Assembly: GCA_963837695.1 (NCBI GenBank)
Contig: CAWINZ010000005.1
Coordinates: forward strand, 1,674,001-1,738,000
DNA: 64,000 nucleotides
DNA from: VRUE01 sp963837695
GTDB lineage: Bacteria > Actinomycetota > Thermoleophilia > Solirubrobacterales > 70-9
Direction of reading: 5' to 3'
The number at the start of each line of letters is the position of its first letter. Position 1 is the stretch's first letter. Below are positions 6,901-14,667 of the stretch, piece after piece. Below the pieces are notes generated by a model, which was not told the DNA's origin, did no database searches, and worked only from the letters and a program-made list of their open reading frames with translations. The position numbers were made by a program, and so were the translations under genes.

Positions 6901-7191
6901 ATGGCGGCGTCGTCCGATGCCACCCCGGTGACGATCTCGAGCTTCCCGACCCAGGTGGGACCGGTGCCCGATCGGATGATGATCTGGCCGATGGATGACG
7001 GGAGCTATGGCCTGGATGCCAGCTTCCAGGGGGCAAGCGGCTATGAGCGAGCAGAGCGGCATACGAAGCTCCTTGAGGAGCACGGGGTGCGCCATTCCTT
7101 TCGCCAGGAGCTCGGCGGGGCCTGGACGCTGCGCTTCGGCCCCCTGAGTGCTGCTGAGGTAAGCGTCGCCCTCCAAGCCTTTGTCCAGTAG
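6901..7191 (+). CDS. Hypothetical protein beside the HTH gene
   Basis: A 96-residue protein from ATG 6901, 16 bases after the HTH gene and probably in its transcript. It has an N-terminal beta segment with PDRMMIWPMDDGSYGL and a C-terminal segment (GGAWTLRFGPLSAAEVSVAL) that looks like an alpha/beta ligand fold. It has no membrane segment and no catalytic motif that I recognise. A role as partner of the HTH protein is only an inference from position. Confidence 0.5.
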   Translation: MAASSDATPVTISSFPTQVGPVPDRMMIWPMDDGSYGLDASFQGASGYERAERHTKLLEEHGVRHSFRQELGGAWTLRFGPLSAAEVSVALQAFVQ

Positions 7192-7253
7192 GACGTAGCG
7201 GTAGCGGACGACCGGGCCGGGGAGCAGGCGAGCGCTGCTCTTGATGACGGAGG

Positions 7254-8381
7254 TCAGCTGATCGCGTCGCCGCTGCTGTGGAGCGAGGTTCCCTCGGCGC
7301 GGTAGTCGCTGATCGGTCCGACTAGGGCCGGGACCTTGCGTGGGCGTGGTGGGAGGCTCTTGAGCGCTCCGCCTGGGCGAGTGCGGCGGCTCTGCTCTAC
7401 GACGTGGGCGAACTCGGCGCGGAGCTCGCCGAGGTCGGGGGACACTGGAGTAGGAGTCCTGATCTTTCCCAAGACGACCGTCCCGGGCGCAGTGGGGGCG
7501 AGTTCGTGCATGAGAGCCATAAGGGGCCAGGAGACGCTTGAGCACCACCGGAGCGCAGCGATCCCGACCTCGCGGATCCCGTACTTGTCCTCGGTGTCGG
7601 CCAGCGCATAGCCGAGGAGCTGCCAGAGCTCGAAACGGCCGACGATGCCCGGGGTCGTCGTTGCCTTGAGGTCGATCAGTAGACGGCCGACGATCAGGTC
7701 CGCGTCGGCGCCGCCCAGCGCCCGGCTCTGCTCGAACTTGGGATTGAGTACGAGCGGCCGCGCATTCGCCCACCCCCGGTGTTCCTCCCAGGCCGACCGT
7801 CCCACCTGCTCGAGGTCCTGGATCGTTGCCGGTGTCAGTGCAAGCGGGACGAAATCGTCGAGGCCGAGGCAGCGTCGGAGCGGTGCGATCAGTCGCTCCT
7901 CGACTGCGGGTATCGGCCCAATTCGGAAGAACTGCTCAAAGCGAGCGAGTACTAGGCAGGAGATGCAGACCTCTCGCCACTCCGAGTCGGTCAGGGCGCG
8001 GCGACCGGGAGTAAGCCGCTTGATTCCGGTGACCGCTTCGCGTTCGACCTCGATCGCGCGTATGCCAATGGACGGGTCCCGTGAGAGCATCTGGACCGCA
8101 TGGGTGGCGACGGTTCCTTCAATCGAGGTGACTCGAAGGCAGGCCCGCAGGAGGTAGTCGAGCCCGGTGCCGACGAGACCCGGGTCGGCTCCGACAGCGC
8201 GCGGGATCCGGCATGCTTGTTCGCCGTCGCGAAGTTGGCGATTTGCCTCGCGGGTGACGCTTCGGGTTTCGGGAAAGCGCTCCTCTAGCCAGCGCCGCAC
8301 GGGGCTATCGCGACTTTCCAGATGCGAGGTGAGACTCACGGAGCACGCCCGTCCATCAGGTTGCGACCTCGCCAGATTCAT
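7254..8381 (-). CDS. PD-(D/E)XK nuclease-like protein, first of a pair
   Basis: About 375 residues from ATG 8381; the frame is open further upstream. After a helical N-terminal half comes GGADADLIVGRLLIDLKAT (near residues 245-263). This gives an acidic residue followed by a strand ending in D-x-K, the core of the PD-(D/E)XK nuclease fold. GRFELWQLLGYALA then resembles the helix that follows that core. The start overlaps the end of the upstream gene by 26 bases, so the two are translationally coupled. No named family is recognised. Position in an accessory island suggests a defence or DNA-processing role. Confidence 0.5.
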   Translation of the reverse strand: MNLARSQPDGRACSVSLTSHLESRDSPVRRWLEERFPETRSVTREANRQLRDGEQACRIPRAVGADPGLVGTGLDYLLRACLRVTSIEGTVATHAVQMLSRDPSIGIRAIEVEREAVTGIKRLTPGRRALTDSEWREVCISCLVLARFEQFFRIGPIPAVEERLIAPLRRCLGLDDFVPLALTPATIQDLEQVGRSAWEEHRGWANARPLVLNPKFEQSRALGGADADLIVGRLLIDLKATTTPGIVGRFELWQLLGYALADTEDKYGIREVGIAALRWCSSVSWPLMALMHELAPTAPGTVVLGKIRTPTPVSPDLGELRAEFAHVVEQSRRTRPGGALKSLPPRPRKVPALVGPISDYRAEGTSLHSSGDAIS

Positions 8382-9345
8382 CTCGGCGGGTGCTGGTCTT
8401 CGCGAGGGCCTCGGCGACCGTGTCGCAGGTGAGGAGGAGGTCGATGGCGATCCAGCCGCGATGGCTTCCATAGAGACCCCCGGTCTTTACGGGCTTCGGC
8501 GGCACGATCGCGGGACCGAGCCGGAAGACCCAGTGCCGTTCGTCGGGCCAATCGACCTTTCCCTTGAGGGGCATGAAGCCCGCGTAGTTGTCGTCGGTGA
8601 CCCGATAGGAGTCGACGTGTCGGATCTGCTGCAGCCTTCCCTCGAAGCGGAAACCGAGGTAGTTCGGCGGCTCCTTCGGATAGCCCCGACCGACAGGACA
8701 GAAGTAGGTGTCGTGCTTCGTGACGACCTCCTGGAAGCTGATTCCGGTTTTCTCGATCTCCCCGCCGAGGCTGACGACGTAGACGAGGTTCGAGTTGACG
8801 TTCTGCATGGTCATCAGGCCTCTCAGGTAGCGGGACAGGTCTCGCAGCAGCCGCTTCTCGGCATGGCTCTTGGATCGGCTGATCGCGATACCGACGAACT
8901 CGTCGAGCCGACGCCAAGAGCGGTAGTGAACAGGGACACCCTTGACCGTTGCCGGCAGCTTTCCGGCAACGAACTCGCCTGATGCCTCGGCCATCACGAC
9001 GAGCACGTCCGGCGGCTCGTTCGTACGCGTCGCGTACTTGGTCAGCTGCTCGAGCTCGGGAAGGTTGTAGCCGCGCTTCGCCTCGACGACGATGTGGAAC
9101 TCGGACTCGTTGATCTTGATCTCAATGTCGGTAAAGCCGGCGTCGGGGACTCCCTCTTGCAACAGGACGATGTCGACCGAAGGCTCGTCGACCTCGGGGA
9201 GGACATCGTCGATAAACGCGGTCGCGAGCTCTCGACTTTGCGATAGAGCCCAGCCGACCGAGTAGGTGATGTCGTTCTCCTTCCTCCCGAGAAGATCGAA
9301 AACCGTTCCTATCGAGCGGCCGTGAAGAGTGAGGTCGGTTGGCAT
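8356..9345 (-). CDS. PD-(D/E)XK nuclease-like protein, second of a pair
   Basis: A 329-residue soluble protein. The nuclease-like core lies near residues 70-110: FTDIEIKINESEFHIVVEAK, i.e. an Asp, a beta strand and E-x-K, followed by a helix (LPELEQLTKYA) with the Q typical of the superfamily. The C-terminal half is beta-rich (GLYGSHRGWIAIDLLL) and may bind DNA or a partner. It is the promoter-proximal gene of a two-gene unit with 7254-8381. The family is not identified. Confidence 0.55.
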   Translation of the reverse strand: MPTDLTLHGRSIGTVFDLLGRKENDITYSVGWALSQSRELATAFIDDVLPEVDEPSVDIVLLQEGVPDAGFTDIEIKINESEFHIVVEAKRGYNLPELEQLTKYATRTNEPPDVLVVMAEASGEFVAGKLPATVKGVPVHYRSWRRLDEFVGIAISRSKSHAEKRLLRDLSRYLRGLMTMQNVNSNLVYVVSLGGEIEKTGISFQEVVTKHDTYFCPVGRGYPKEPPNYLGFRFEGRLQQIRHVDSYRVTDDNYAGFMPLKGKVDWPDERHWVFRLGPAIVPPKPVKTGGLYGSHRGWIAIDLLLTCDTVAEALAKTSTRRDESGEVAT

Positions 9346-9425
9346 GATCGGCGAAGCAGCCGGTTCAGTATGCAGGCTTTCCTCTTGAATAGAGGTACCT
9401 CGCCCGCGCTCGCTATGTTGCCCCG

Positions 9426-9797
9426 ATGAGCAGTGATCTCATCCCGTGGGTTGTCGCTATCACGCTCGGCATCGCAGTCGTCGTCTTGGGGCTGATACGG
9501 AATCTCTCTGAGACCACGCGAAACGGGTTGCCACGGTTTGGAGGGGACCGCGAGCGGGCGACTGCGACGCTGGGGCTATATGAGGGCGAGGAAAGGCGAC
9601 GTCGCCCGCTTTCCCCACGGCAAAAACAATGGATGACCGGGGGATTTCTGCTGCTAGCTCTCGCCTACGCGGTAATGGCGCTGCTGTGGGCCAACGACAG
9701 GTTGATTCACGCCGTTTTTGCCACCCTATGGGTGATTGTCGCCGTTGGATACTTCCTTGGAAGGTTGCCGCTTTCAGTGAATAGGTCTACCTCCTGA
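9426..9797 (+). CDS. Small membrane protein, unknown
   Basis: A 123-residue protein with a hydrophobic N-terminal helix (residues 7-25), a ~45-residue charged cytoplasmic loop, and two closely spaced hydrophobic segments (near 72-90 and 94-112). I recognise no family. It is divergent from the nuclease-like pair, sharing an 80-base intergenic region with it, and could be part of the same accessory module. Confidence 0.5.
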   Translation: MSSDLIPWVVAITLGIAVVVLGLIRNLSETTRNGLPRFGGDRERATATLGLYEGEERRRRPLSPRQKQWMTGGFLLLALAYAVMALLWANDRLIHAVFATLWVIVAVGYFLGRLPLSVNRSTS

Positions 9798-9904
9798 ATC
9801 TGATGCAGCAGCACCACGACGGACAAGCGAAATCGATTCCGCCGCGATCCTCGCCGCGTGGTTCGTCTTGTGTTCCGTAAGGGGTACAGGCTGCGTGTGT
9901 TGCC

Positions 9905-10504
9905 CTACCGGCGTCGCGAGTGGCGGCGGGGGAGGACGGTGATCGCGAAGGTGGTGGAGGCTTCGTGGATGAGGTCGACAGGGACGGCCGTCGTTTTGGC
10001 GGCGCTCCGCGGCGCTTTGCCTGAGCCGAAGAGGGCAATGGAGGTCAGCTGCCCGCGGGGGTCATGGCGGGCCTTGTAGCGAATGCCGGCGTAGCCGGCC
10101 TCTTGGAAGGCGAGCGCCCAGCCCTGAGTCAAGTTGTAGTCGGAGGTTGAATGGATCTCGGCGGTGAGGCCGATGAGTCCGAGGACGGTTGGGTCGGTCA
10201 AGTCAACGACCTTTGCTTTGGGCGGGCGCAGCCTGGATAGCCGTTGCGCGTCGACCAACGGCTCTGGGATCACCCCGCCCGGCCGCAGTAGGCGCCCGAA
10301 CTTCTCGACGAAGCCGCCAATCGGCTCCTCGGCGAGATAGCAAGTGCCTGCCTCGGCGAGGTTGAACCTGCCATCGGGGCCGACATCGAAGAACCAGGGG
10401 GCGACATCGGCGGCATGGATTCGCCACAGAGGTTTCGTCCCGAGCTTCGCGCTGGGAGGCTCGGGCAGGTCGTCCGGAGGAGCGGGCAGGCCGCGCGGAC
10501 TCAA
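9905..10504 (-). CDS. RES-domain toxin (NAD+-degrading)
   Basis: A 199-residue RES-domain protein. The family landmarks are LWRIH near residue 26, GRFN near 45, the GTCYLAE strand near 52 and EKFGR near 66. RES toxins deplete NAD+ by phosphorolysis or hydrolysis. The start is TTG overlapping the antitoxin stop (TTGA), so translation is coupled to the antitoxin. The Arg, Tyr and Glu positions usually needed for activity are present. The C-terminus is basic and may be native. Confidence 0.85.
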   Translation of the reverse strand: MSPRGLPAPPDDLPEPPSAKLGTKPLWRIHAADVAPWFFDVGPDGRFNLAEAGTCYLAEEPIGGFVEKFGRLLRPGGVIPEPLVDAQRLSRLRPPKAKVVDLTDPTVLGLIGLTAEIHSTSDYNLTQGWALAFQEAGYAGIRYKARHDPRGQLTSIALFGSGKAPRSAAKTTAVPVDLIHEASTTFAITVLPRRHSRRR

Positions 10505-11010
10505 CGCTTCAGGTCGGCCACGGTGCGGTGGGCCGAGAGAAGCAAGGGCTCGATGTCCGCGTCAGCGAAGGCATCAACCGGGGCGCGGTTATCCAGCTCC
10601 GGCTGGGGGGTGGTGGCAAACGCGGCAAGCGTCCAGGCGTCGAGCCTCGCCTCGCCGAAGATCTCGTTGAGCTCCTTGATCGCCTTAAAGGGCGCGCTGT
10701 TGCCGGCATCGAACTGCCAACGCGGGTAGCGGATCAGATCCGCGTCGTCGCGCAGCGCGATAACCGAGCCGCTGAGAACACGCTTCCGAAGCGCCTCGCG
10801 ACTGATCCCACCGAGCAGGATGCGAGCTTCAGCACTGGTCAGCAGCTCCCCAAGAGCGCGTTCCCAGGCCCTGCCGGCAAGGACGACCATCGCCGCGCGC
10901 CGCCCAAGTACTTCGGCATCGTCAGCCGAGCTCGGCTGCCCACCGATCTCGGTGAGCGTGCGCCGGAACTCTTCGACGGTGCGATCTAGAAGGGCTGGGT
11001 TGGCTGCCAT
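10501..11010 (-). CDS. Xre/MbcA-type antitoxin of the RES toxin
   Basis: 169 residues from ATG 11010. A central HTH-like segment (GGISREALRKRVLSGSVIAL) is followed by a C-terminal toxin-binding domain ending WTLAAFATTPQPELDNRAP. This is the layout of RES-associated Xre/ParS antitoxins. A good promoter (TTGACG-N17-TACCGT) has its -10 only eight bases before this ATG, which supports this start and a leaderless mRNA. Three TTGACG repeats there may be the operator. Confidence 0.75.
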   Translation of the reverse strand: MAANPALLDRTVEEFRRTLTEIGGQPSSADDAEVLGRRAAMVVLAGRAWERALGELLTSAEARILLGGISREALRKRVLSGSVIALRDDADLIRYPRWQFDAGNSAPFKAIKELNEIFGEARLDAWTLAAFATTPQPELDNRAPVDAFADADIEPLLLSAHRTVADLKR

Positions 11011-11018
11011 TGACGCCA

Positions 11019-11047
11019 ACGGTAGCGTCAACCTCGTCAACCGTCAA
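11019..11047 (-). promoter_or_regulatory. Promoter/operator of the RES-Xre pair
   Basis: On the minus strand: -35 TTGACG (11042-11047), a 17-base spacer, -10 TACCGT (11019-11024). The ATG begins at 11010, so transcription should start at or next to the start codon. TTGACG occurs three times within 30 bases, suggesting a repeated antitoxin operator. The stretch from 11050 to 11208 holds nothing I can identify. Confidence 0.6.
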
Positions 11048-11208
11048 GAAAAGATGGTCACCTGCCTGCGGTTCAGGCGGTCGCCTCCCTCCTTCTCAAT
11101 GGGATTTTGGGGCTCGGATTGGTCGGACCGATTTCAGGGGGTCGGGCCACGGGCGCTACCGAGCAATCGAAACGGGATCGACATCGATCCACGCAACGTG
11201 GCGGGGGA

Positions 11209-11715
11209 TCAGCGCCGCAGCGCTTGTGCGATGCGCGTCTTCAGGTTGAGCGCCGCCAGCATCGCCCGCTCGGGCAGCGAACCGGCCGGGGGGAGGGCGC
11301 CGAGCTGCTGCGCCATCTGGGCGCCGTTCATGTAGGCGTCGTTGCGGTGGATCTTGCCGCCGCGGATCCTCAGCACGTCGCAGCCGGTCAGGTCTACCTT
11401 GGCCCCGGTCGGGTCCATCCCCTCGAATCGGGTCTTGCCGTTGAAGGTCCCGTTCGCATGCCAGCGAACCGCCGCCACCTCGCCCTCGGCGACGACATCG
11501 AGGATCTCGAAGCGAAAGTCGGGGAAGGCCGCGAAGAGGTTGGCAAACCAGGCCCGGTAGCTGTGCGGCGCGGTCAGCTCGACCAGGCCGTGGATCTCAC
11601 CGGTGCCGCCGACCTCGTAGAACTCGGTCATCGCGTCCAGGTCACGCGCGGCGACCGCCTCGAAGTAGGCGCGGGCGATGGCGCCGGTCTCCGTCGGTTG
11701 CTCCGTTGCGGGCAT
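11209..11715 (-). CDS. SnoaL-like / NTF2-fold protein (ester cyclase type)
   Basis: 168 residues from ATG 11715. The fold is recognised from the helix IARAYFEAVAARDLDAMTEF, then AAFPDFRFEILDVVAEGEVA and the closing GGKIHRNDAYMNG. The family covers polyketide cyclases, ketosteroid-isomerase-like enzymes and many small-molecule binding proteins acting on hydrophobic substrates. No specific substrate can be assigned. It lies 41 bases downstream of the PQQ-propeller gene on the same strand and may be co-transcribed with it. Confidence 0.8.
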   Translation of the reverse strand: MPATEQPTETGAIARAYFEAVAARDLDAMTEFYEVGGTGEIHGLVELTAPHSYRAWFANLFAAFPDFRFEILDVVAEGEVAAVRWHANGTFNGKTRFEGMDPTGAKVDLTGCDVLRIRGGKIHRNDAYMNGAQMAQQLGALPPAGSLPERAMLAALNLKTRIAQALRR

Positions 11716-11756
11716 CGCAACAGGGTACGGGGTCAGCGCTGCTGGAACGGCGCCGT

Positions 11757-13307
11757 CTATCCGCCGAGCCTGAAGGCGACGAGTTGCGGCGTCTGGCCTT
11801 CCGCCGCCGCGAGGCCGGCCGGGGCGATCAGCATGTCGCCGGCGACCATCACCCCGGCGTTGGTGCCGGAGGGCAGGGTTTCCTGCCAGACGACCCGGCC
11901 GCTGCCGGTGTCGAAGGCCTGCACGTTGCCGTCGGAGGTGGTCGCGAAGACGAGGTCGTTGGCGACGGTGGTGAAGCCGAAAGCAGGGGCGTTGGGGAAT
12001 TCGTGCTTCCACTCAAGCGCGCCGTTCTTCAGGTTGAGCGCGACGAGTTCGCCGTTCAGCGGCCCCGGTTCACCCTTTTCGGTCTGGGTGGTGATTTCCA
12101 GCGGACTGTTGTCGACTGGCACGAAGACGCTCTTGCCGTCGGTGGCCATCGGCGAGATCACGCCGCCGAGCGAGCCCGGGTAGATCGTCTCCGGCGTCTT
12201 CAGCTTCGCGGTTTCGCCGCGCATCGCCAGCAGGCCGTCGTCGTCGTGGCCGTTGTGTTTCCCGACGGGGACCTTCCAGACGGGCTTGCCGGTCTTGGCG
12301 TCGAGGGCGACGACCCAACCCGACTTGCCCGCGCCCAGGACCAGTTCCTTGCCGCCGGAGTTGACCAGGATCGGCGGGTTCTGGAAGTCCCAGTCGGCGA
12401 GCGCGTGAGGGGTCTGCTGGTAGTACCACTCGAGCTTGCCCGTCTTCGCGTTGAGCTTGACCAGGGAGTCGCTGTAGAGGTTGGGGCCCGGCCGGCTCGA
12501 TCCCCACGGTTCGGTCGGCGTGCCTGGGAACGGCGCCGGGTTGCCGACGCCGAAGTACATCGAGCCCTTCTTGTCGAAGGCCGGCGTGTACCAGAGGCCG
12601 CCGCCCGAGTTGACGTCCGGCTTGCCCCAGAGGCCTTTGGGCACGGTGTCAAAGTGCCATAGTTTCTTGCCGGTTTTCGCATCCAGCGCCGAGAGGATTC
12701 CGACCCCGCCGGCGCCGTAGAATTCGCCGACGTTGACCGGCACCGTCGAGACGTAGACGATGCCGTCGTGGTAGCCGGGGGCCATGTCGATGCCCTCTTG
12801 TTCGTTGCGGATCAGCGGCACCGACCAGACCTGCTTGCCGGTTTCCTGGTCGAGCGCGAAGGCCGAGGTCGGCGTCGCCCCGAAGACCATGCCGCCCTGG
12901 ACGACGACGCCGTTGGGGCCGTGGTCGGGCAGTTCGTACTTTTTGCTCCAGAGGACGTCGCCGCTGCTCGCTTCGATTGCCTGCACGTTGGAGGCCAGGT
13001 CCTGCGAGTAGAGGACGCCTTTGCTGAGGATCGGTGAGGAGGCGTAGCTGCCGAAGGCGCTTTCGGCGTTGATCGGGTTCGTCCAGGCGATCGCGAGTTC
13101 ATTCACCGTGGACGCTTTGATCGGCCCGCCGCTGTTGCGCGTGTTGGCGGGGTCGCCGTTCGGGTAGCCCGTCCCGTCATAGCTGACTTCTTCACCCCCC
13201 GAGGAGGAGCCGCCGCCGCAGCCGGTCACCAGGATTGCCGCGACCAGCATGGCGACCAGAGCCGCCACAACCCCGCCGTACCCCCACCCGCCGGTGCCAA
13301 CCATCAT
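11757..13307 (-). CDS. PQQ-type beta-propeller lipoprotein
   Basis: 516 residues. A signal peptide ends at a lipobox (LVTGC, Cys near 30), so the protein is anchored outside the membrane. The rest is a propeller of PQQ-enzyme-like repeats, with VQAIEASSGDVLW, AFALDQETGKQVW and VVALDAKTGKPVW each starting a blade. This matches quinoprotein alcohol dehydrogenase-like domains, but no cytochrome or disulfide signature confirms catalysis. A strong promoter lies directly at its ATG, so it is transcribed independently of the cluster upstream. Confidence 0.85.
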   Translation of the reverse strand: MMVGTGGWGYGGVVAALVAMLVAAILVTGCGGGSSSGGEEVSYDGTGYPNGDPANTRNSGGPIKASTVNELAIAWTNPINAESAFGSYASSPILSKGVLYSQDLASNVQAIEASSGDVLWSKKYELPDHGPNGVVVQGGMVFGATPTSAFALDQETGKQVWSVPLIRNEQEGIDMAPGYHDGIVYVSTVPVNVGEFYGAGGVGILSALDAKTGKKLWHFDTVPKGLWGKPDVNSGGGLWYTPAFDKKGSMYFGVGNPAPFPGTPTEPWGSSRPGPNLYSDSLVKLNAKTGKLEWYYQQTPHALADWDFQNPPILVNSGGKELVLGAGKSGWVVALDAKTGKPVWKVPVGKHNGHDDDGLLAMRGETAKLKTPETIYPGSLGGVISPMATDGKSVFVPVDNSPLEITTQTEKGEPGPLNGELVALNLKNGALEWKHEFPNAPAFGFTTVANDLVFATTSDGNVQAFDTGSGRVVWQETLPSGTNAGVMVAGDMLIAPAGLAAAEGQTPQLVAFRLGG

Positions 13308-13313
13308 CTCGCG

Positions 13314-13342
13314 ACCCTATTAGATAGATAAAATTCTGTCAA
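13314..13342 (-). promoter_or_regulatory. Leaderless promoter of the propeller lipoprotein
   Basis: In an unusually AT-rich stretch: -35 TTGACA (13337-13342), exactly 17 bases, -10 TAGGGT (13314-13319), then six bases to the ATG at 13307. The spacing predicts a leaderless mRNA. The -35 overlaps the last codons of the monooxygenase gene. Confidence 0.7.
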
Positions 13343-14667
13343 GTATTTATAGAAATATAAGGGATTGCAGACGACGGCTCGCGCTCCTCGAGCAGCGGCT
13401 GCAGCACCCGGTTGGCAAGCAGCCCGAGCGCGCCGAGGTTGGCGAAGCCCGGCCCCTGGCTCAGTCCCGCGAGTCCCGGGATCTGCAGCCGCGGCTGCAT
13501 CCCGCGCAGTTCGAGGTTGCGGCCGATCGGTACCTCGGTGCCCGCCGGCGTCCCCCAGAGCCGCCCCACGCGACTCTCGATCTCGGCACGGGTCTCGGCC
13601 GGGAAGAGGTCGCTCAGCTGGGCGAGCAGGTCGAACCCGGTGCAGTTGACCACGTAGTCGTGCTCGGGCCCGGCCACGCCCTCGTGCGACTCGTGGCGGA
13701 GGCGCACGCCGGCGCCGCCGCGCGCCACGGCGACGTCGGTGATGCGGCCGGTGACGAAGCGGCAGCGGTCGTCGTAGGCGATCGCCGCCAGGCTCGGCGG
13801 GTCGAAGACGCCGCGGTCGGAGTGCTTGACGAAGTCGCGCCGCGTCGTCTGGTCGAGCGCGCTCCAGCCGACCTCGTCGGGGTTGGAGAAGACGCGGTTC
13901 TCGAGGAAGCTCTCGCCGCGGCTCATCGGCAGCATCGGCGTGTAGACCGTGAAGTGGGAGCGGGGACGGAAGCCGCGCAGGAACATCATGCAGCTCAGCG
14001 CGCTCTCGCCGCCGCCGACGATCGCGACGTCGCAGTCGCCCTCCCCCGGCAACTGGGCGAACTCATCGCGCCGGCTGTCGCAGTGGAAGACCCGCGAGGC
14101 GATGTCGGGCTCGTGCGGGAACGCGCGGTGGACGCCGGGGCCGGTCAGGACCAGCGCCGCCGCGGTGTGGCGCGAGCCCCCGCCCGCCTCCTCGACCTCG
14201 ACCGCCCAGCGCTCGCCCTCCTCCAGCGAGACCCGCGTCACCCGGCCCTCGACGTGGCTGACGCCCTCGGTCGCGCGCGAGAGGACCCAGGTCAGGTACT
14301 CGCCGTAGTCGCGGTGGCGCACCTGCGGCGAGCCGGCGTCGATCCAGCGCGCGTAGCGGCGCCTGGCGACCATGTAGCGCTGCCAGGAGAACCCCATCGC
14401 CTGCTCGTCGATCGCCTCACCGGCCTCACCGAACTCGCGAAAGCTCTGGTAGGGGAAGCCGACGTCCTTGATCGGCGTCACCGCCAACGGCTCCTCGCCC
14501 GAGGTCATCCCGTTGCGCCCCTTCCAGGAGGCCGCGACCTCGGTCGCCTCGACGATCTTCAGCGAGACCGGCCCGAGGCCGAGCGAGTTGAAGGCGTGGA
14601 CCTTGGTCGCGATGCCGGCGGCCTTGGCGCCGGCGCCGACTACGAGTAGATCGGACTCGGCTGCCAT
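13339..14667 (-). CDS. FAD/NADPH monooxygenase, SidA/ornithine N-hydroxylase-like
   Basis: 442 residues from ATG 14667. The FAD-binding loop is GAGAKAA near residue 11, the NADPH-binding loop GGGESALS near 215, and a late NCTGFD motif precedes the C-terminal region. This three-part pattern is that of class B N-hydroxylating monooxygenases (SidA, IucD, PvdA). Such enzymes hydroxylate amines on amino acids or other precursors. It is the last gene of a seven-gene unit and overlaps the P450 gene by 28 bases, so an oxidative tailoring role on the cluster product is the best inference. Confidence 0.75.
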   Translation of the reverse strand: MAAESDLLVVGAGAKAAGIATKVHAFNSLGLGPVSLKIVEATEVAASWKGRNGMTSGEEPLAVTPIKDVGFPYQSFREFGEAGEAIDEQAMGFSWQRYMVARRRYARWIDAGSPQVRHRDYGEYLTWVLSRATEGVSHVEGRVTRVSLEEGERWAVEVEEAGGGSRHTAAALVLTGPGVHRAFPHEPDIASRVFHCDSRRDEFAQLPGEGDCDVAIVGGGESALSCMMFLRGFRPRSHFTVYTPMLPMSRGESFLENRVFSNPDEVGWSALDQTTRRDFVKHSDRGVFDPPSLAAIAYDDRCRFVTGRITDVAVARGGAGVRLRHESHEGVAGPEHDYVVNCTGFDLLAQLSDLFPAETRAEIESRVGRLWGTPAGTEVPIGRNLELRGMQPRLQIPGLAGLSQGPGFANLGALGLLANRVLQPLLEEREPSSAIPYISINT

